From assembly GCA_021405325.1 (NCBI GenBank), contig QWII01000037.1:62001-126000 (forward strand): a stretch of 64,000 bases of DNA. Direction: 5' to 3'. The stretch is from Caldilinea sp. CFX5 (GTDB lineage: Bacteria; Chloroflexota; Anaerolineae; Caldilineales; Caldilineaceae). Both the position numbers and the translations under genes were made by a program. Shown here one piece after another: positions 46,491 through 53,298 of the stretch. Under the pieces are notes generated by a model that was given only the letters and a program-made list of their open reading frames with translations, was not told the origin of the DNA and ran no database searches. Each line of letters opens with the position of its first letter. Within the stretch, counting starts at the first letter, position 1.

Positions 46491-46557
46491 GATCGTAAAA
46501 ATGATCGCAGTTATGATCGCTACGAGCGACGGCGATGGATCGCTGGCCGGGTATAGT
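46491..46557 (+). promoter_or_regulatory. GATCGC-repeat activator promoter P3
   Basis: GATCGT at 46491 and GATCGC at 46503, 46515 and 46538 (steps 12, 12 and 23), with TATAGT at 46552, again 14 bp after the last repeat. It drives the small secreted protein and selenium-binding protein genes. The repeats lie 78 bp from the start of regulator 2 and 60 bp from the first target gene. Confidence 0.88.
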
Positions 46558-46600
46558 AGGGATGTGACAAACTGTTTTCACACAAAAAGGAGACACACCA

Positions 46601-46897
46601 ATGAAACACCATGTAACCGCTTTTGTCCTGGCCCTGGTTCTGGCATTGACCGCTCTGCCGGTGCTGGCCAACGGCGCAGATCAAGCCAATGCCTGCTGGG
46701 GGCAAGCGACTGCCGTCTTTGCCCAAACCGGCGAGATGGGCAAACACGCCAGCCAGGAGCCAACGCCCCGTCTGGGGCTGCGCAACCTGGCCCGTGCGCT
46801 CTACGAAGCCGGCGTCATTGCCGATGACAGCATGGCGACGCTGGGCCAATTTGTCGCCGCTGAGTTGGGCTTGAGCATTGATGCTTGTATGGACTAG
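46601..46897 (+). CDS. Small secreted protein of unknown function
   Basis: 98 residues with a clear signal peptide (MKHHVTAFVLALVLALTALP, cleavage at VLA-N) and a mature part of about 74 residues with two cysteines (NACWGQ and DACMD) that could form a disulfide. The remainder is amphipathic helices (LGLRNLARALYEAGV). AAAAAGGAGACAC precedes ATG 46601. First gene behind P3, followed after a short hairpin by the selenium-binding protein gene. I do not recognise the family. Confidence 0.82.
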   Translation: MKHHVTAFVLALVLALTALPVLANGADQANACWGQATAVFAQTGEMGKHASQEPTPRLGLRNLARALYEAGVIADDSMATLGQFVAAELGLSIDACMD

Positions 46898-46907
46898 GCA
46901 AGTCGTG

Positions 46908-46940
46908 TGACGGTCACCGCTGCCGCAGCAGTGACCGTCA
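46908..46940. repeat. Hairpin within the P3 operon
   Basis: TGACGGTCAC and GTGACCGTCA flank CGCTGCCGCAGCA, itself self-complementary (GCTGC/GCAGC). It lies between the first two genes of the operon and could be an mRNA stabilising or partial-termination element. Confidence 0.55.
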
Positions 46941-46971
46941 GCCGCCAATCATTTCTAAAGGAGCTTTACTC

Positions 46972-48366
46972 ATGGCAACTTGGCAACCCGATCCAACTTT
47001 TTACCCCTCCCCCCAGATGGCGATGGAAGCGCCTCGTGAACAACTGGCCTATGTCGCAGTTCTCAACCCCAACGGCAACAGCCAGCCCGATGCACTGGCA
47101 GTGATGGATGTCAATCCGCAGTCGAGCATGTATGGCAAGGTCGTGAACCGTGTAGATATGCTTTACCCTGGCGACGAATTGCACCACTTTGGCTGGAATG
47201 CGTGCAGTGCGGCGCTCTGTCCCTGGGCGCCCCACCCCCATATCGAACGCCGTTATTTGCTGGTGCCGGGGCTGCGTTCGTCGCGCATGTACATCATCGA
47301 CACCCAGCCTGATCCCCGAAAGCCACATATCGTTAAGGTCATTCAGCCCGAGGAGATTCACAAGAAGAGCGGCTACAGTCGCCCGCATACGATCCACTGC
47401 GGCCCGGACGACATCTATGTGAGCGCCCTCGGCGCCCCGGACGGCAACGGCCCCGGCGGCATCTTTGTGCTGGATCACAAGACCTTTGAAGTGAAAGGCG
47501 CCTGGGAAAAGGCGCGCGGTCCGCAACAACTGGCCTACGACTTCTGGTGGCACCTGACCCAGGATGTGATGATCACTAGTGAGTGGGGGACGCCCAATAT
47601 GGTGGAAGCTGGCCTGAACCCCGAACTGTTGCTCGGCAGCAAGTACGGCCACCACCTCCACATTTGGGATCTGCGCAAGCGGCGCCATCTCCAGGCGCTC
47701 GACTTGGGGGCGGAAAACCAGATGGTGCTGGAATTGCGCCCGGCCCACAACCCGAATGAAAGCTACGGCTTTGTCGGCGTCGTCACCAGCCTGAAAGATC
47801 TCTCGGCGTCGATCTGGCTCTGGCACAAGGAAAACGGTAAATTCGCTATCCGTAAGGTGATCGAAGTGCCGGCGGAACCAGCCGATCCGGCGCTGCTGCC
47901 GCCAATCCTCAAGGGCTTTGGCGCGGTGCCGCCGCTGATCACCGACATCAACCTCTCGCTGGATGACAAGCAGCTCTATGTCTCCTGCTGGGGTACCGGC
48001 GAGATGCGTCAATACGATGTCGCCGATCCCTTCCACCCGGAATTGACTGGCTCGGTTCACCTGGGTGGCATTGTCCGCCATGCCACCCATCCCAAGAGCG
48101 GCCCGCTTAACGGCGGCCCACAGATGGTGGAGATCAGCCGTGACGGCAAGCGCGTCTACTTCACCAACTCGCTCTATGCGTCCTGGGATGCCCAATTCTA
48201 CCCCGAAGGCATCCGCGGCTGGGCAACGATGATCGACGTGAAACCGGAAGGCGGCATGGCCCTCAACCCCACCTTCTTTGTCGAGTTCGGCGCCGAACGC
48301 CCACACCAGATCCGCCTGCAAGGGGGGGATGCGTCGTCGGATTCGTATTGTTACCCAAGTGCATGA
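46972..48366 (+). CDS. Selenium-binding protein / methanethiol oxidase (SBP56 family)
   Basis: 464 residues from ATG 46972 (AAAGGAG upstream). It follows SBP56/SELENBP1 across the length: DVNPQSSMYGKVVNRVDML, DELHHFGWNACSAALCPW with the conserved Cys, RSSRMYIIDTQPDPRKPHIVKVI, SRPHTIHCGPDDIYVSALG, EWGTPNMVEAGLNPELLLGSKYGHHLHIWDL and the metal His positions (HTIHC, GHHLH). The family oxidises methanethiol to formaldehyde, H2S and H2O2 using a copper site. Most bacterial MtoX proteins have a signal peptide; none is present here. The stop codon is the first triplet of the next palindrome. Confidence 0.93.
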   Translation: MATWQPDPTFYPSPQMAMEAPREQLAYVAVLNPNGNSQPDALAVMDVNPQSSMYGKVVNRVDMLYPGDELHHFGWNACSAALCPWAPHPHIERRYLLVPGLRSSRMYIIDTQPDPRKPHIVKVIQPEEIHKKSGYSRPHTIHCGPDDIYVSALGAPDGNGPGGIFVLDHKTFEVKGAWEKARGPQQLAYDFWWHLTQDVMITSEWGTPNMVEAGLNPELLLGSKYGHHLHIWDLRKRRHLQALDLGAENQMVLELRPAHNPNESYGFVGVVTSLKDLSASIWLWHKENGKFAIRKVIEVPAEPADPALLPPILKGFGAVPPLITDINLSLDDKQLYVSCWGTGEMRQYDVADPFHPELTGSVHLGGIVRHATHPKSGPLNGGPQMVEISRDGKRVYFTNSLYASWDAQFYPEGIRGWATMIDVKPEGGMALNPTFFVEFGAERPHQIRLQGGDASSDSYCYPSA

Positions 48367-48432
48367 CAAGGTGGCAAGGTGACAAGGTGACTGAGCTTGT
48401 CGAAGTCACCCTGTCACCTTGCCACCTTGTCA
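48364..48432. repeat. 29 bp stem with GAGCTTGTCGA loop
   Basis: Arms 48364-48392 and 48404-48432, one mismatch, made of GACAAGGTGGCAAGGTGAC words. The 11-base loop GAGCTTGTCGA is the exact complement of the loop at 18338-18348. The stop of the selenium-binding protein gene (48364-48366) is the first triplet of the left arm. Confidence 0.9.
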
Positions 48433-48450
48433 GAGTTGAAGGAGCTTCCA

Positions 48451-49110
48451 ATGAACACCTATCTACCCTGGCTGATGTTAGCGCTGTTGGGTGCGTATCA
48501 TGGGGTGAACCCGGCAATGGGGTGGTTGTTTGCCGTGGGGTTGGGGTTGCAGGAACAACGGCGAGCGGCGGTGCTGCGGGCCTTTGCGCCGATTGCCCTG
48601 GGGCATGCGCTTTCCGTTACAGTCGTGGTTGCTGCGGTGGGCCTTTTGCAGATGGTCATTCCGGCGGATGTGTTACAAAGGGTCGGGGCGGGAGCGCTCT
48701 TGGCCTTTGCCTTCTATCGGATCGCGACCAGCGCGGCCCATCCACGCTGGGTGGGAATGCGCGTCGGGTTTCGCGATCTGACGGCCTGGTCATTTCTCAT
48801 GTCTACAGCGCATGGCGCCGGGTTGATGCTCGTGCCGGTGTTGCTGCAACTCGCGCCGAGCAGTCACCATGGTGGCCATCACGCGCATACCCATCACATG
48901 GTAACGGCAAACATGGCGCTACCCAGCGCCGAAGTCGTGGCCGTGGGGGTTCATACGGCGGCGATGTTTGCGGTGATGGCCATTATCGCCGTGGTTGTTT
49001 ATGAAAAATTAGGGTTGCGGCTGCTGCGCCGGGCCTGGTTCAATCTCGATTTCTTGTGGACTGGTGCGCTACTGCTGGCCGGCGTGATGACGCTGGTTTT
49101 ACCCTTATAA
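48451..49110 (+). CDS. Six-helix membrane protein (UreH/NicO-like), third gene of P3 operon
   Basis: 219 residues from ATG 48451 (GAAGGAG upstream); the longer frame is palindrome-derived. About six membrane segments: WLMLALLGAYHGVNPAMGWLFAVGLGL, APIALGHALSVTVVVAAVGLL, VGAGALLAFAFYRIA, SFLMSTAHGAGLMLVPVLLQL and two more. A histidine-rich loop (SSHHGGHHAHTHHM) and His-containing helices (GAYHGVNP, STAHGAG) suggest metal handling. It resembles urease accessory UreH-type transmembrane proteins only loosely. Its place behind SBP56 hints at metal supply for that enzyme (inference). Confidence 0.8.
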   Translation: MNTYLPWLMLALLGAYHGVNPAMGWLFAVGLGLQEQRRAAVLRAFAPIALGHALSVTVVVAAVGLLQMVIPADVLQRVGAGALLAFAFYRIATSAAHPRWVGMRVGFRDLTAWSFLMSTAHGAGLMLVPVLLQLAPSSHHGGHHAHTHHMVTANMALPSAEVVAVGVHTAAMFAVMAIIAVVVYEKLGLRLLRRAWFNLDFLWTGALLLAGVMTLVLPL

Positions 49111-49290
49111 ATTCTAGTGGTATGACTGGATTGAGTCGTAAATCTAGACAGAGCCGCCCAATGTGACTTTGTCTGCATCTGGAAGTAGCATTCCAGAAAA
49201 GCGCTATCGGCTGTGCCACCATAACCGGATAAGCAAAATCAGCTTGGACAGCGGCCAAAGGGGAGACGCCAGGAAGGGGAAGCGTTCCAC

Positions 49291-52137
49291 ATGAGCCAAC
49301 AGCCACAGGTGATGCACCTGCTGCGGCCACTGGTGACGACAAAATTGTATATCCCGCAACGCAAGCACAGACTGGTGTTGCGCGCCCATCTCCTGACCAG
49401 GCTACAACAAAGTTTGCATTGCAAGTTGACGTTGGTTTGCGCCCCACCCGGCTTTGGCAAAACGACCCTGCTTGGCCAATGGCTGGCTAGTGACCATACG
49501 CAAACCGCGGACACGCTGCGCCAGCGCACGGCCTGGGTGACGCTGGATGCAGAGGATAACGACGTCACCCAATTTTGGCGCTACGTGCTGACTGCGTTGG
49601 CGCGAGTGCAGCCGGACCTTGGCGCACACTTGTTGGCAGCCTGGCAAGCGGCGGCGTTGCCACTTCATACCCTGGTGAAAGGCTTGATCAACGAACTGGC
49701 GACCCTGCCCGACGATGTACTGTTGGTCCTTGATGATTATCATGTGATCGAGCAGCAAACCATTCACGACTCCCTGCTCTTTCTGCTGGACTATCTGCCG
49801 CCCAATCTCCATCTCATCGTGGCGAGTCGCGCCGATCCACCCTGGCCGTTAGCCCGCTTTCGCTTGAACGGAGAACTGATCGAGTTGCGGGTGGCGGATC
49901 TCTGTTTTACCACAGAGGAGATTACAACGTTCTTCCACCAGGTGACGCCGGTCAACCTTTCCCCGTCCGAAGTGGCGATCCTAGCGGCGCGCACTGAGGG
50001 CTGGATAGCCGGATTACAGGCAGTCGCCCTCTCCTTACAGGATCGGTCGGATTCGCAGGAATTTATCCAGGCCCTGACCGGGAGCCACCGGTATATACTC
50101 GACTATCTGGTGGAACAAGTTCTCCAGCGCCAACCTGAAATTTTACAGACCTTTTTGCTGCGCACGGCGCTGCTCGACCGCTTGTGTGGCAGCCTCTGTG
50201 ATGCACTCATGGGCTGGGATATAGGCGAACCGCCGTTCGCGAACACAGCCGCCTTACTCCCCACACCCTATCCCAATAGCCAGGCCATCCTGGAACATCT
50301 GGAAGCGGCCAATCTCTTTACGCTGCCGTTGGATGACGAGCGCTGTTGGTATCGTTATCATCATCTCTTTGGCGATTTGTTACGCAAACGGTTGGAGACG
50401 ACCACACCGGCGGCTTGTGTGGCCGAACTGCACGGCCGCGCCGCCCGGTGGTATGAGCAGCATGGCTCCGCGCGCGAAGCGGTGACCCATGCCCTCGCGG
50501 CCCAAGATTTTCCCCTCGCCGCCGGCCTGATCGCCGCCGAGGCGCAAACGCTGATCCAGCGGGGCGAAGTGCGGCGCTTGGCCGGCTGGTTGGCGGCGTT
50601 GCCCACCGAGTGTGTGCGCACCCATGCCGGGCTATCCCTGGCGACGGCGTGGGTGCGTCTCTTCCTCAGCGAGTTCGCCCTGGTGGAACCGGCTTTGCAG
50701 GAAACAGAGCTGGCGCTGACCCAGATGGCCCCTTCACCGCCGCCGGCCAGACAAGTGCGCGCCGAAGTGGCGGCGATTCGCGCCGTCCTCACCACCCTAC
50801 GCGGCCAGTTGACCACGGCCGGCGAACTGGCCGCGCAGGCACACGCCGAACTGACGGGGCGACTGCCGGTGGCGCGCAGTATGTTGGCCTTTGTCCACGG
50901 CGTCATGGCCCGCACCCAAGGCGACCTGCCCGCTGCCCACCAAGCCTTTGCCGAAGCCCAGGCGCTGAGTGAAGCCGGCAACAGCTTGTTGACCGCGCTG
51001 CTGGCCGGCTATCATCTGGGGGCGTTGCAGATGGAGCAGGGTCAACTCCAGCAGGCCGCCGCCCGTTATCAACAGGCGTTGCACCTGGTGGAGCGCCTTG
51101 GCCACCCCGGCGATCAGGCGTTGCCGGCCGTGGGCGCGCCGCACGTGGGTCTGGGCCGCCTCTTATTAGAGTGGCATGATTTGGCGGCGGCGCATGAACA
51201 TCTGATGCAAGGCGTACAATTGACCGGGCAAAAAGGGGGCATGGGGCTGGCGCTGGATGGCTACATGGCGCTGGCCCAGCTTTATCATCTCCAGGGCGAT
51301 CACAGTGCGCTGCTCCAAGCCATGCAAGAGGTGGAAAGCCGTATGCATCGTTCACCCTATGCCGATGCGCGCGATCGCCTGGCCGATTTCCAGGCCCAGA
51401 TGGCGCTGCGCCAGGGCCAGCAACCGGCCGTGGCGCAATGGGTGCGCACTTGTGGTCTGACAGTCGAGGATGAACTGACCTATGCCAATCGGGGGCGCTA
51501 TCTCCTCTTCGCCCGCTGGCTGATCGACGAGCAGCGCTACCCCGAAGCGCAGCAACTCTTGACCCGTCTCCAACACTTTACTACGCAGGTGGGCTTACTG
51601 GGCCAGCGCATCGAAGTGCTGACGCTCCAGGCGCAACTGGCGCAGGCCCAGGGGCAAGAGGACGAAGCCATCACCCGCTTGCAAGCAGCGCTGACCCTGG
51701 CTGAACCGGAAGGGTATATTCAGCTTTTTGTGATACAAGGCGAAGCCCTCCACTGGTTACTGGTGAAAACACGCGCGACCCTGCATGAACCGCGCTTATG
51801 CGCCTATCTAGACCGCTTGCTGATAGCATCGGGCGCGGTACACCTTGCCGATAGTGATGCATCAACAACGGTCTTACCGCCACCTGCCACTTGCGGGGAG
51901 CGGGGTTCCCTCTGGGACGGGCCGCCACTTGCCACTTTGATTGAGCCGCTCAGCGCGCGCGAACTGCACGTCCTGCGCTTGCTGGCCGCCGGCGCCTCCA
52001 ACCAGGCCATTGCCGAGGAATTGGTGATTGCCCTGACCACCGCCAAGAAACATGTCAGCAACATCATCGGCAAACTAGGGGTGGAGAATCGCACCCAAGC
52101 GGTGGCAAGGGCGCGCGCCTTGGGGCTACTCCCCTAA
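49291..52137 (+). CDS. MalT-like LuxR-family ATP-dependent regulator (LAL/STAND)
   Basis: 948 residues. The N-terminal STAND NTPase has Walker A near 50-57 (CAPPGFGKTTLLGQW), LVLDDYHVI as Walker B, LIVASRADPPWPLARFRLNGEL as sensor, and the LAL markers TEGWIAGLQAVALSLQ. The central half is TPR-like. The C-terminus has a LuxR helix-turn-helix (LSARELHVLRLLAAGASNQAIAEELVIALTTAKKHVSNIIGKL). The linker just before it (about 864-880) is low complexity and contains repeat words found in intergenic elements. Such regulators bind a small ligand and ATP and then multimerise. A paralogous gene end with its promoter survives at 57655. Confidence 0.93.
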   Translation: MSQQPQVMHLLRPLVTTKLYIPQRKHRLVLRAHLLTRLQQSLHCKLTLVCAPPGFGKTTLLGQWLASDHTQTADTLRQRTAWVTLDAEDNDVTQFWRYVLTALARVQPDLGAHLLAAWQAAALPLHTLVKGLINELATLPDDVLLVLDDYHVIEQQTIHDSLLFLLDYLPPNLHLIVASRADPPWPLARFRLNGELIELRVADLCFTTEEITTFFHQVTPVNLSPSEVAILAARTEGWIAGLQAVALSLQDRSDSQEFIQALTGSHRYILDYLVEQVLQRQPEILQTFLLRTALLDRLCGSLCDALMGWDIGEPPFANTAALLPTPYPNSQAILEHLEAANLFTLPLDDERCWYRYHHLFGDLLRKRLETTTPAACVAELHGRAARWYEQHGSAREAVTHALAAQDFPLAAGLIAAEAQTLIQRGEVRRLAGWLAALPTECVRTHAGLSLATAWVRLFLSEFALVEPALQETELALTQMAPSPPPARQVRAEVAAIRAVLTTLRGQLTTAGELAAQAHAELTGRLPVARSMLAFVHGVMARTQGDLPAAHQAFAEAQALSEAGNSLLTALLAGYHLGALQMEQGQLQQAAARYQQALHLVERLGHPGDQALPAVGAPHVGLGRLLLEWHDLAAAHEHLMQGVQLTGQKGGMGLALDGYMALAQLYHLQGDHSALLQAMQEVESRMHRSPYADARDRLADFQAQMALRQGQQPAVAQWVRTCGLTVEDELTYANRGRYLLFARWLIDEQRYPEAQQLLTRLQHFTTQVGLLGQRIEVLTLQAQLAQAQGQEDEAITRLQAALTLAEPEGYIQLFVIQGEALHWLLVKTRATLHEPRLCAYLDRLLIASGAVHLADSDASTTVLPPPATCGERGSLWDGPPLATLIEPLSARELHVLRLLAAGASNQAIAEELVIALTTAKKHVSNIIGKLGVENRTQAVARARALGLLP

Positions 52138-52139
52138 TC

Positions 52140-52240
52140 CCAAAGTACACCACGTGCGGCGCGGCGCCGCAATTCCACAATACTCCTCTCTCTACTCCCT
52201 TCGACCCCTGACAGCCACGCCCCTAATCCGGGATAATGAC
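52140..52240 (+). promoter_or_regulatory. Promoter region shared with 57680-57780
   Basis: CTGACA (52208-52213) and GATAAT (52232-52237) are spaced 18 bp. From CCCAAAGTACACCACGTGCGG to past the -10, the region is nearly identical to 57678-57780, which has CTGACA and CATAAT also at 18 bp. It lies between the MalT-like gene and the reductase gene and probably drives the latter. Confidence 0.72.
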
Positions 52241-52331
52241 GGCAGCCGTTGACGGTCCCACCGTCGCAATCACGGCAACAAGAAACACAAGGGGTGAAAT
52301 CGGCTTCAATATAAGAATATAAGGAGGACAG

Positions 52332-52979
52332 ATGAGCAAAGTATTTTTTAGCGTGGGTGTGTCACTCGATGGGTTTTCAGCTCCCGAAGGAATGACTTTG
52401 GAACACGCCGATGATCCAACGTATAAGGATTGGCTGCGGCAGTGGGTGGCGCTACAGAACTGGATGCTTCAACAACAGTTCTTGCGCCGGCTTCTCAAGC
52501 TGGGTGAAGGGGGGGAAACGGGGCGTGATAACCAGATTCAGGAAGAAACCTTTGCCCGTACCGGTGTGAGTATCATGGGTAAGCGCATGTTTGATCTTGG
52601 CGAACGCTCTTGGCCGGAGGAAGCGCCTTTTCATACGCCGGTCTTTGTCCTGACCCACGAGGCGCGCACGCCGTGGGAACGCCCCGGTGGCACCACCTTT
52701 TATTTTGTTAATGATGGCATCGAAAGCGCCTTGCGCCAGGCCCGTGCCGTGGCTGGCGAGCGCGACATTCGGATCGCCGGCGGCGCCAACCTCATCCAGC
52801 AATACCTCAATGCCGGACTGGTCGATGAATTTACACTTCATCTTGCTCCCGTCTTTCTGGGCAGCGGCATCCGTTTGTTTGAGAACATCGACAAGCGGAA
52901 AGTGATGGTGGACGTGGTGGAAACCATCAGTTCTCCCCTGGTGACCCATTTGAGTTACCGATTGACAAAAAGGGAATGA
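52332..52979 (+). CDS. Dihydrofolate reductase-like / RibD C-terminal domain protein
   Basis: 215 residues. Begins SKVFFSVGVSLDGFSAPEGM, the opening of the RibD_C/YyaP type DHFR-like fold. Later SIMGKRMFDLGERSWPEE, FVLTHEARTPWERPGGTTFYFVNDG, RDIRIAGGANLIQQYLNAGLVDEFTLHLAPVFLGSGIRLFENI and a final HLSYRLTK are all standard. It should bind NADPH; the substrate is uncertain since such proteins are seldom true folate reductases. It has an unusual extra segment between residues 30 and 60 (DWLRQWVALQNWMLQQQFLR). Ribosome site AAGGAGGAC. Ends with a hairpin. Confidence 0.9.
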   Translation: MSKVFFSVGVSLDGFSAPEGMTLEHADDPTYKDWLRQWVALQNWMLQQQFLRRLLKLGEGGETGRDNQIQEETFARTGVSIMGKRMFDLGERSWPEEAPFHTPVFVLTHEARTPWERPGGTTFYFVNDGIESALRQARAVAGERDIRIAGGANLIQQYLNAGLVDEFTLHLAPVFLGSGIRLFENIDKRKVMVDVVETISSPLVTHLSYRLTKRE

Positions 52980-52998
52980 CAGGCAATGTCGTTTTTTG

Positions 52999-53044
52999 GC
53001 GCCAGGCTAGCGGATACCCACAAGGCAACTGCTAGCCTGGGCGC
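52999..53044 (+). terminator. Hairpin after the DHFR-like gene
   Basis: GCGCCAGGCTAGC (52999-53011) pairs with GCTAGCCTGGGCGC (53031-53044), with a one-base bulge. It follows the stop of the reductase gene by about 20 bp. No T-run follows on the right, but a T6 run precedes it. Confidence 0.5.
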
Positions 53045-53063
53045 ATCATCCGCAAAGGGAGTT

Positions 53064-53229
53064 ATGAAACCTCATCGTCATCTTCAACGTATCGTGTGGG
53101 GCGCGGTCATCCTGCTGGTTTGGTTTTTGGATCGGCTTTGTGCTACACCTGATCGTAGCAGAAGCCTGGATTTACTGGACACGCGTACAACGCAACCCGC
53201 TGCCAAGTGGCGTCAGTCGCCGCTTTTAG
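53064..53229 (+). pseudogene. Small single-span membrane protein gene with a one-base frameshift
   Basis: ATG 53064 (GCAAAGGGAG upstream) gives MKPHRHLQRIVWGAVILLVW in one frame and then meets a T5 run (53124-53128). With four Ts the sequence would continue as FWIGFVLHLIVAEAWIYWTRV ... PSGVSRRF and stop at 53227-53229, a tidy 50-odd residue membrane protein. As read, the frame runs on for 100 residues of unlikely composition. So either a fresh frameshift or a sequencing error. Family unknown. Confidence 0.5.
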
Positions 53230-53298
53230 TCTGTTGTCAACCGGCAGTGCAAAAACGCGAGCAGAATCGGCTGCCGGCCTGGTGAGGTGACACCGAGC

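Noticed and set aside
42892..46671. Longer version of BTAD regulator 2 beginning at 46671
   Set aside because: The extra 86 codons run through the P3 operator and antisense to the small secreted protein gene; ATG 46413 gives the conserved MTHLNLYLLG start.
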